Below are positions 39,870 to 47,330 of a stretch of DNA of 47,330 bases, one piece after another. The DNA is taken from contig JASBSE010000401.1 in assembly GCA_030149115.1 (NCBI GenBank), positions 1 to 47,330 on the forward strand, written 5' to 3'. Origin of the DNA: Winogradskyella sp. GTDB taxonomy: Bacteria; Bacteroidota; Bacteroidia; Flavobacteriales; Flavobacteriaceae. A model generated the notes under the pieces. The model saw nothing but the letters and a program-made list of their open reading frames with translations. It searched no databases and was not told where the DNA came from. Numbering within the stretch: the stretch's first letter is position 1; each line of letters begins with the position of its first letter. Position numbers and translations under genes: made by a program.

Positions 39870-39974
39870 AATTTGTTTTAAGTTTTTCTAAAACAACTAT
39901 AGAAACTACTGTCTTATTTAAAAGGGGTAAATTGCTATTAATCTTTTAAAACAGTAGTTCTATAGCCTTTTTCT

Positions 39975-42900
39975 TTATTTCTTGATTCGTTTTTTTAATT
40001 TATGCTTCATCACTTCTAATTTGCGAAGTGTTCTACTCTTCTTTTTAGGTTTATACAAAATGGTTTCAAATACTTCTGCATCAGGATGAGGATGTACTTC
40101 ATCTGGTTGCGGATTAGCAAATTTGTAATAGAGTATAGGTACTATAAATAAGGTTAATACCATAGAAACTATTAAACCAACTGCTAATACACTTCCTAAA
40201 GGTGCCCATAGTGGTGATTTACCAATAATCATAGGTACAACACCAATAGCTGCTGCTGCAGATGTTAAAAAGATTGGACGCATTCGTCTTTTACCTGAAG
40301 CTTTAGCCGCAGCTTTTACGGTATAACCGTGTTCTAACACCAACTCATCTGCATAATCCACCAAAATAATTCCGTTTCTTACTACGATACCTATTAAACT
40401 GATAATTCCCATAAAAGCCGTAAAACCAATTGGATTACCTGTAAGTAACAGCCCCAAGAATGCTCCTAATAAACTCAACGGAAATGTTGCTAAAACAATT
40501 AATACTTTTGTAAAATCCTTAAATTGAAATAAAAGCACTAAAAAGATGAGTATTAAACTTATACCTAAAGATGCCATCATGTGTGGTGCAGTTTCATTAG
40601 TGCTTTCGTACTCACCTCCATAGTTGATTGATATGCCGTCTGGTAATTGTAATGCATTAATTTTAGGCATAATATCATTCTGTATTGTGGCAGCTTTTAT
40701 ACCCAATTGTGCTTCAGCTCTAACCGTTAATGTTCTTAAACCATTCCTATGTGTAATGGCTCCTGTATGCCATTCAGGTGTAATGTCTGCCACTTCTCTT
40801 AAAGGCACTTTTGTACCAAATACTGTAGGTATGTTTAAAGCTCCTAAATCGTTAAAATTTTCACGGTTTTCAGCATCAAAACGTAAAAGAATATCAATAG
40901 CTTTATCTCCTTCATATAACGTAGAAACTGGATATCCTTTTAAGCCTGCTCCCAAAGTTTGCGAAACCATTGCATTTGTTACTCCTAAACGATTTGCCTT
41001 ATCGTCATTTAAATTTACTTTTACTCCATAATAATCATCTTGATACGATGTTCTTACCCAGTTTGTACCTTGTGCATCTTCTAAAATTGTTTTTACTTGC
41101 TCAGCTACTTGTTTTTGCTTGTTTAAATCCTCACCTACAATTCTTACTTCAACAGGTGCTGGTGTTTCTTTCATTGAAAGTTGCCTTATACGTATATAAC
41201 CATCTGGAACAAAACCTTCGAATTTTTTAATGTATTCATCTGCCAATTCTTGTGTAGCTTCTTTACCTGTTGTAGTGATAAATATTTGGGCAAAGTTTTT
41301 ACGAGGAAATTCTGGTGCATACGTAGAATGAAATCTTGGGGAACTCGTACCAACAAAACTTGCAACACCTAAGACTCTCTCATCTTTTTTTATTTCATTC
41401 TCAACACGTGTTACTACATCTTCCGTTTGTTTTAAATTTCCTCCATTAGGTAACCAAACTTCTATGTTAAACTGATTTCTTTCTGCAGTTGGAAATAACT
41501 CTTGGTCTAATCCCATTGCTACTAAAACTGCTAATACAATAGATAAAAAACCAATAAATAATGTTGCTTTTGGCCATCTAAAGCTATAATCTAGTGCATT
41601 GTTAAATACATGCTGCAACCTATCTAACATACTTTTTTTATCTCCATCACTTACCTTGTGTTTTAATCCTTTTTTTATAAAGACATAGCACATATATGGT
41701 GTTAACAATAATGCTACTAACAACGAAGCAAATAGTGCAACAGCAACAGCAATAGGTAAAGCTTGTATAAATTCCTTAGCTAAGCCATTTAAGAAAAAAG
41801 CTAATGGTAAGAAAGCAAAAATAATTGCCATGGTTGCTGTAAAAATTGGCACCATTAATTGAGTAGCACTTTGCCAAGCAGCTGTCCATCTATCTTCTCC
41901 TTCATCTAATTTTTCAATGTAATTATCTACAACTACAATGGCATTATCCACTACCATACCCAATACTATAATTAAGGCTGCTAATGTTACCTGATGAATT
42001 TCTATACCAATAACATTTAAAACTCCAAATGTTATAACAATAGCTATAGGACATGCCACTGCCGAAACTATTGCCACCCTGAATGGTAATAACAGAATTA
42101 CCACAATAATTACTGCTACAATTGCAATAACAAATTCTAGCATAAAGTGGCTAATACTTCCTTTTACAACTGAAGGCTGATCTACAATAGTAGTAACTTG
42201 AACATCTTGAGGTAATTGTTTTTTTACTTCATTGATTTTTTCTGTTATTTTCTCTCCAAATTGGACGATGTTATTACCTGGTTGCATCTCTACAGTTAAC
42301 ATCATTACTTTTTGATCATCAACTTTAATAAAGCTTGACACTTCTTCGTAACGACGTTCAATAGATGCCACATCTTTTAAGCGAACCACTTTACCATCTG
42401 GACTACTATACACAATTTGATTACCTAAATCAGCTTCATTTTTATATTGATTTTTGGCAAAAACAGAGACCTCAGAATCTTCTAAAGTAATACCACCAGA
42501 ATATCCAGTATTATTTTGCATTTGAATAACTTGAGCAATAGTTGAAAAATCGAAACCATATTGTTTCATTTTTTCGTCTTGTACCGTTACGTAAATCTGC
42601 TGTTTTTGTCCTCCATAACGTTTTATTTTTGATGTTTCGTTAATGGTTTTTAAACCATCTTCTAACTCATCTAAATACGTTTCAATTTCTGCATAACTGC
42701 GTCCTGGTGCGGAAACTGTTATCATTTGTGCAACTACGTCTCCAAAGTCACTATTTACTATTGGGCCAATCATTCCTTGAGGAAGTGTGTAATTTTGCCT
42801 AAATGTGGTATTTAAACCATGTTGTAAAGTCGCCCAAAAACCATCAGTATCTTTTACATTTTCATTTAACTCAACTGTTACAATTACTTGTCCTTCTTTT

Positions 42901-43175
42901 GTTTCAGAAATTGTTTTTTCCTTTCTAACCTCCTCAAAACCAAATAAAAACTGTTCAATCTGATTGGTTAATTGTTGTTCTACCTGCAACTCGTCTGCGC
43001 CAGGAAATGCTGCTATTACCAAACCTTTACGAACCGTAATTTGTGGATCTTCACTTCGAGCCATAGTCGCTAAAGCATATATTCCCAAAATCATTAACAA
43101 TATCGTAAGTACAATGGTTACCTGACGGTATTTCATTGCAGCCTCTATAAAGTTTATTTTTACTTTTTTCATCAT
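39975..43175 (-). CDS. RND-family efflux transporter permease
   Basis: 1066 aa, AcrB-like; FPGADELQVEQQLTNQIE, GMVVDNAIVVVDN, FMGIISLIGIVVRNGIILVDYADE. Confidence 0.96.
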   Translation of the reverse strand: MMKKVKINFIEAAMKYRQVTIVLTILLMILGIYALATMARSEDPQITVRKGLVIAAFPGADELQVEQQLTNQIEQFLFGFEEVRKEKTISETKEGQVIVTVELNENVKDTDGFWATLQHGLNTTFRQNYTLPQGMIGPIVNSDFGDVVAQMITVSAPGRSYAEIETYLDELEDGLKTINETSKIKRYGGQKQQIYVTVQDEKMKQYGFDFSTIAQVIQMQNNTGYSGGITLEDSEVSVFAKNQYKNEADLGNQIVYSSPDGKVVRLKDVASIERRYEEVSSFIKVDDQKVMMLTVEMQPGNNIVQFGEKITEKINEVKKQLPQDVQVTTIVDQPSVVKGSISHFMLEFVIAIVAVIIVVILLLPFRVAIVSAVACPIAIVITFGVLNVIGIEIHQVTLAALIIVLGMVVDNAIVVVDNYIEKLDEGEDRWTAAWQSATQLMVPIFTATMAIIFAFLPLAFFLNGLAKEFIQALPIAVAVALFASLLVALLLTPYMCYVFIKKGLKHKVSDGDKKSMLDRLQHVFNNALDYSFRWPKATLFIGFLSIVLAVLVAMGLDQELFPTAERNQFNIEVWLPNGGNLKQTEDVVTRVENEIKKDERVLGVASFVGTSSPRFHSTYAPEFPRKNFAQIFITTTGKEATQELADEYIKKFEGFVPDGYIRIRQLSMKETPAPVEVRIVGEDLNKQKQVAEQVKTILEDAQGTNWVRTSYQDDYYGVKVNLNDDKANRLGVTNAMVSQTLGAGLKGYPVSTLYEGDKAIDILLRFDAENRENFNDLGALNIPTVFGTKVPLREVADITPEWHTGAITHRNGLRTLTVRAEAQLGIKAATIQNDIMPKINALQLPDGISINYGGEYESTNETAPHMMASLGISLILIFLVLLFQFKDFTKVLIVLATFPLSLLGAFLGLLLTGNPIGFTAFMGIISLIGIVVRNGIILVDYADELVLEHGYTVKAAAKASGKRRMRPIFLTSAAAAIGVVPMIIGKSPLWAPLGSVLAVGLIVSMVLTLFIVPILYYKFANPQPDEVHPHPDAEVFETILYKPKKKSRTLRKLEVMKHKLKKRIKK

Positions 43176-43189
43176 CTTATTCAGTTCTT

Positions 43190-44203
43190 TTATAGAGACA
43201 CTGTTTGCCCGTCTTTTAAATTTTTGTTTCCTGCGATTACAACCGAATCACCTATTGACAAGCCCTTGGTAACTATTACTTCATTTCCTTTAAAACTACC
43301 AAGAGACACCCTTTTTTTAATGGCTTTATTTTCCTTTACGACAAATACATATAGTATATTGTTAGCATCTCTTATAATACTTTCTGAAGGAACTGTAATA
43401 ACATCTACAGTATTACCTGTATTGATTTTTATATTACTAATCATTCCTGGTAATAGTTTATCTTCCTTATTGTCAAGGCGAACTTTTACATTAAAAGTTC
43501 TGGTTACAGCATCTGCACTTGGATTTACAATAGCTACTTTACCATTAAAAGTTTCATTTAATGAAGAGATTTCAACTTTAGCGTCTGTACCTATTTTGAG
43601 TTTAGATATTTCAGATTCAGTAATAGAAGCCTTAGCATATACTTTATCTGTTTTCATTACAGTAAAAGCAGGAACACCAGGTGCTGCTGTAGCACCTATT
43701 TCTGTCATTTTAGCTGTAATCATTCCAGAAAAAGGGGCATAAAGTTTAGTGTCTGCTAAATTTTTTGCTGCTAAATTTTTGTTTGCGTTTGCTTGGGCTA
43801 CAGCCACTTTAACTGCAATAAAATCGCGTTCTGGCAAACTACCTTTTTGATATAAACTATTTAATCTTTTGAAGTTATCATTTGCTTGTTCTAAGCCTGC
43901 ATTTGCTATATCAAATGCATTTTTATAGGTGGTTTGGTCTATTGTTGCTAGTAACTGCCCTTTGTTTACTTTTTGACCTTCTTGAACATAAACTTTTGAA
44001 ATTCTACCGGGAACTGAGAAACCTAAAGATACTGTGTTATCTGCTTCAATGGTTCCACTATATGTTAGGGATTCCTTTTCTACTGTTGAATTAATTTTTT
44101 TAACAGTGACCTTGGGAATCACAACTTCTTTTACAGTTTCCTTTTTTTCTGAACAACCTACTAATAATAAAGCCAAAGTTGTAAAGGTGATAATTTGCTT
44201 CAT
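43190..44203 (-). CDS. RND efflux periplasmic adaptor, lipoprotein
   Basis: LLLVGCSEKK lipobox, GRISKVYVQEGQKVNKGQLLATID, YAPFSGMITAKMTEIGA. Confidence 0.94.
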   Translation of the reverse strand: MKQIITFTTLALLLVGCSEKKETVKEVVIPKVTVKKINSTVEKESLTYSGTIEADNTVSLGFSVPGRISKVYVQEGQKVNKGQLLATIDQTTYKNAFDIANAGLEQANDNFKRLNSLYQKGSLPERDFIAVKVAVAQANANKNLAAKNLADTKLYAPFSGMITAKMTEIGATAAPGVPAFTVMKTDKVYAKASITESEISKLKIGTDAKVEISSLNETFNGKVAIVNPSADAVTRTFNVKVRLDNKEDKLLPGMISNIKINTGNTVDVITVPSESIIRDANNILYVFVVKENKAIKKRVSLGSFKGNEVIVTKGLSIGDSVVIAGNKNLKDGQTVSL

Positions 44204-44358
44204 ATTTATTGCTATAATTTTATAATAATAGGTTACAAAAGTCCTATTATTGATATAATTACAACAGGTCTACAAAAGGAAAAAATTGGTCAAAATCAGT
44301 TATTTTTATTAAAAAAAATAAAAAAAATGCACTATTAAGGAAGTTTGTTGGTCAAAAC

Positions 44359-45267
44359 TTAACTTTTAAACTTAATCTCTCTGAACTTAGAGGGTGAGTA
44401 ACCCGTGTGTTTTTTGAAATATTTACCAAAGAAAGATTGGTCACTAAATTGAAGCTCGTTTGCAACTTCCGAGATTGATAAGGTTTGATTTTTTAACAGT
44501 AGTTTTGCCTCCATTATTACCGCTTCATCAATTAATTGACTTGCTGTTTTTTTTGAAATAATTTTTAAAACCTTAGACAAATAACCAGGTGTTAAACATA
44601 AAATATCTGCATAAAATTGAACTGTTCGTTCTTGCTTAAAATTTTCATTTAACAATTTCAAAAAACGAAGTGCTAATTTTTCCTGTCTTGTTAAATTTGC
44701 TTCTAGATTAGGAAACTGTATCTTTAATAATGAAGCGTAATGATACATTAATAAGTTAAAACTATGAGTTATTATCTCATTATTATATGGGTTATTTTTT
44801 CCAAGTCGATTATTTTTTTCTAAAATTTTTGAAACAGAAATAAACGTTTTTAAATCCTCCTTAGATAATTTTAACTTGGGGATACTATTTGCCGTAAAAA
44901 AGTCTAAAGTATCAATATCATTTTTGTTAATTGAGTTTCTCAATATAAAATCAACATTAAAGCTAATAGTTGCTATTTCAAGATTTTTGCTCATTTCTTG
45001 AATATGAGTAACCGTTTGTGGATTTATAACTATTATCTCTGAATTTTTTATAGTATATCTCAGTAGATTTAATTGGATTTTTAAACTTCCCTTAACTACT
45101 AGTAAAAAAGCATAAGAATTACCTCTAAAAGGATAACCTATAGGAATTTCTTTAAACTTATTTTTTGATAAATGAACATGTAATCCATTTTCTTCTTGTG
45201 GTATATCTCCAATAATTTCCACCAAATCATCTATTGTAAGACTTTTTATTGAAGATTGTGGATACAT
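44359..45267 (-). CDS. AraC-family transcriptional regulator
   Basis: C-terminal AraC HTH: TLSISEVANELQFSDQSFFGKYFKKHTGYSPSKFRE. Confidence 0.94.
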   Translation of the reverse strand: MYPQSSIKSLTIDDLVEIIGDIPQEENGLHVHLSKNKFKEIPIGYPFRGNSYAFLLVVKGSLKIQLNLLRYTIKNSEIIVINPQTVTHIQEMSKNLEIATISFNVDFILRNSINKNDIDTLDFFTANSIPKLKLSKEDLKTFISVSKILEKNNRLGKNNPYNNEIITHSFNLLMYHYASLLKIQFPNLEANLTRQEKLALRFLKLLNENFKQERTVQFYADILCLTPGYLSKVLKIISKKTASQLIDEAVIMEAKLLLKNQTLSISEVANELQFSDQSFFGKYFKKHTGYSPSKFREIKFKS

Positions 45268-45304
45268 TTTGAGTAGATTTTGTACTCAAATATACTGTAT
45301 TATT

Positions 45305-46561
45305 TTATTTTGATTTAGAATGAATCTTTTGATTGTTTTTATTAATCATCTTAATCTTTAAAGTATTAATATCTTCACTTACTTTTCTTTCAATAACTCT
45401 TGCATAAATTTGAGTAGTTGCAATTTTTGTATGACCTAATAATTTTGAAACCGTTTCTATGGGAACGCCGTTACTTAAAGTTATAGTTGTAGCAAATGTA
45501 TGTCTTGCTATGTGAAAAGTTAGGTTCTTTTTGATTTTGCATAAGTCTGCTATTTCTTTTAAATAAGCGTTTATCCTTTGATTAGATAATCTAGGAAGTA
45601 TTCCATTATTCGCAACAACTCTTGGATGGTTTTCATATTTAAAAACTAGCTCTAATGCCTTATCTAGAAGTGGGATTTTTACATTAGTCTTTGTTTTCTG
45701 CCTTTTAGTAATTAACCAGTCGTTACCATCAATACCTTTAACAATATTATCTCTGGTAAGATTATTTAGATCTATATAAGAAATACCAGTATAGCAACTA
45801 AATACAAATAAATCTTTAACTATGTTTAGCCTATTAACAGGACTGTGAAAGTTTTCTAATTTCAATAATTCACTTTCAGAAAGGAACTCTCTTTCTCTCT
45901 TTTCAAAAGAACTCTTAAACCTTACAAAAGGATCTCTGTCTATCCATTCTAAATGGTATGCCATAGTAACCATTTTACGCAACCTCTGTAAATGTTTCAT
46001 TGCAGTATTATTACTGATTTTTCGTTGGTGGTCTGTGGGTTCGTGTGCTTTTAAATAGTATTCAAAATCTACAATAAAAGAATAGTCTAAATTTGATAAG
46101 TAGATATTGTCTGTTTTGATTTTTTTAGACAAAAAGGATTTCAAGTAATTTTGAGTTGTCTTGTAGTGCCTCATTGTGTCTTTGTGAAGATTTTTGCTCA
46201 TAGTGGTATTGTGGTATTCGAAAAGCTCTAGTAAACTTCTGTGTTGTTCGTCTTCCCCTAAATATCGAGCTTTAATAGCTTGAGCAGTTATAAGCTTGTT
46301 TTCGCTCAATAGTTGTTCGTAAGCCAAGTAAATTTGGCTACGAACTTGTTCTAAAAATCTATTAAATAATTTGGCTTCTTGGTTGCTGCCTTTTAGTTTG
46401 CTCTTTGCAGAATCCCATTCGGATAAAATGACTTTTCGCTTTAAACTGATGTTAACTCTTTTACCGTTTACAGTTACTCTAGCATAAACCGGTACCTGGT
46501 TGTTATTTAATCGTGAAGTGTTAACCCAAAATAGAAGGGAAAATGTTGACCGAGTTCTCAT
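45305..46561 (-). CDS. Site-specific tyrosine recombinase/integrase
   Basis: SAM-like N-terminal domain, CYTGISYIDLNNLT (catalytic-region Arg position occupied differently), HIARHTFATTITLSNGVPIETVSKLLGHTKIATTQIYARV. Confidence 0.95.
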   Translation of the reverse strand: MRTRSTFSLLFWVNTSRLNNNQVPVYARVTVNGKRVNISLKRKVILSEWDSAKSKLKGSNQEAKLFNRFLEQVRSQIYLAYEQLLSENKLITAQAIKARYLGEDEQHRSLLELFEYHNTTMSKNLHKDTMRHYKTTQNYLKSFLSKKIKTDNIYLSNLDYSFIVDFEYYLKAHEPTDHQRKISNNTAMKHLQRLRKMVTMAYHLEWIDRDPFVRFKSSFEKREREFLSESELLKLENFHSPVNRLNIVKDLFVFSCYTGISYIDLNNLTRDNIVKGIDGNDWLITKRQKTKTNVKIPLLDKALELVFKYENHPRVVANNGILPRLSNQRINAYLKEIADLCKIKKNLTFHIARHTFATTITLSNGVPIETVSKLLGHTKIATTQIYARVIERKVSEDINTLKIKMINKNNQKIHSKSK

Positions 46562-46732
46562 AATTGTCGTCTTTTAGTTAAACATTACTCAAAGACGAAA
46601 GTCAAATCAACTACTTGAATTACAGTTTTTTATATCTTATTCGGTCAACACTTTTTGAACATTTATTTGTTGACCGATTAGCGTCCATAAGATATTAAAT
46701 TTTATCAAATTTTATGATGCCCTAAAAACTAG

Positions 46733-46766
46733 AAAACCTTGCAAATCATATAGTTTGCAAGGTTTT
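46733..46766 (-). terminator. Terminator-like hairpin downstream of the tRNA cluster
   Basis: AAAACCTTGCAAA ... TTTGCAAGGTTTT, 13-bp perfect arms. Confidence 0.75.
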
Positions 46767-46789
46767 GACACACATTGAATGTGTTTCTA

Positions 46790-46811
46790 GTGATCGCGAC
46801 AGGATTCGAAC
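46790..46811. repeat. attR, direct repeat within tRNA-Arg
   Basis: GTGATCGCGACAGGATTCGAAC identical to 9450-9471. Confidence 0.92.
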
Positions 46812-46864
46812 CTGTGACCGTCTGCTTAGAAGGCAGATGCTCTATCCAGCTGAGCTACGCGACC
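46791..46864 (-). tRNA. tRNA-Arg (anticodon TCT)
   Basis: 74 nt cloverleaf GGTCGCG...CTTCTAA...GGTTCGAATCC...CGCGATCA. Confidence 0.97.
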
Positions 46865-46875
46865 ATTAAAAAAAG

Positions 46876-46950
46876 TCGGGGTGGCAGGATTCGAACCTGC
46901 GACCTCCGCGTCCCAAACGCGGCGCGATAACCGGGCTACGCTACACCCCG
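46876..46950 (-). tRNA. tRNA-Pro (anticodon TGG)
   Basis: CGGGGTG...TTTGGGA...GGTTCGAATCC...CACCCCGA. Confidence 0.97.
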
Positions 46951-46969
46951 AAAACTCGTTATCTATTTG

Positions 46970-47053
46970 CGGAGAGACGGGGATTCGAACCCCGGCAACA
47001 CTTACGCGTTGACAGATTAGCAATCTGCTCCATTACCACTCTGGCACCTCTCC
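46970..47053 (-). tRNA. tRNA-Ser (anticodon GCT)
   Basis: GGAGAGG...ATTGCTAAT, long variable arm, GGTTCGAATCC, TCTCTCCG. Confidence 0.95.
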
Positions 47054-47210
47054 AATTCAATACGTTAAGAACTTGACTTAAAATTGAAAGCTTTTACAAT
47101 AAATTTCTATTTATCATTTAAGCGGGTGCAAATGTAACTTTTCATATTAATTAACGCAATAATTTTTTTGGGTTTTTTTGAAGAATATTTAGATATCACT
47201 ACTCAAAACG

Positions 47211-47330
47211 TTAACCAAGCTTTCCAGTCTTGTGCATTACAAATAATATAATAATTGGTATTGCCAGTAGTCCAACATGAAGCAAATCTGTCTGTAACAA
47301 TGAAGGCTGTAATAATAAGGTGATGACATA
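47211..47330 (-). CDS. Partial membrane protein (C-terminal end), unidentified
   Basis: Reverse frame YVITLLLQPSLLQTDLLHVGLLAIPIIILFVMHKTGKLG* running off the window end. Confidence 0.5.
   Translation of the reverse strand, partial: YVITLLLQPSLLQTDLLHVGLLAIPIIILFVMHKTGKLG

Larger units (their letters stand above)
9450..46811. mobile_element. Integrative genomic island inserted in the 3' end of tRNA-Arg(TCT)
   Basis: 22-bp direct repeat GTGATCGCGACAGGATTCGAAC at 9450-9471 and 46790-46811 (within tRNA-Arg), tyrosine recombinase next to the right copy, RteC/HTH/DnaC-like genes inside. Confidence 0.9.

Noticed and set aside
46826-47023. 65-aa ORF over the tRNA cluster
   Set aside because: Translation of tRNA-Arg/Pro/Ser genes (SRRVWDAEVAGSNPATPT, a well-known tRNA artefact).
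1-47330. CRISPR array
   Set aside because: No regularly spaced direct repeats with unique spacers were seen and no cas-like ORF is present.

Overview
The window is a Bacteroidota (Flavobacteriia-like) chromosomal region carrying a ~37 kb tRNA-Arg-integrated island. Left chromosome (1-9447): partial clpC, gyrA, TPR protein, SH3/NlpC-P60 hydrolase, thiolase, 7TM-HD phosphohydrolase. Island (about 9450-46811): bounded by a 22-bp direct repeat of the tRNA-Arg(TCT) 3' end (9450-9471 and 46790-46811), with a tyrosine recombinase next to the right end and a DnaC-like/HTH/RteC core in the middle. Cargo, in order: (a) a compact cassette of unknown function (261-aa protein, DUF5675-like protein, two small membrane proteins) flanked by strongly self-complementary non-coding DNA; (b) two putative defence operons (KAP-type membrane NTPase + 247-aa protein + DUF5677-like; sce7726-like PD-(D/E)XK protein + sce7725-like + RES toxin); (c) two efflux operons (EmrAB-TolC type and RND type), each ending in its own patatin + DUF4833 gene pair; (d) envelope/lipid genes (LpxL-like acyltransferase, UbiB-like kinase, MscS channel) and a PycTM-type membrane effector fused to a degenerate HD domain. 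Right chromosome: tRNA-Arg, tRNA-Pro, tRNA-Ser and a partial membrane protein. Family calls are from reading motifs in the supplied translations; no database search was run.
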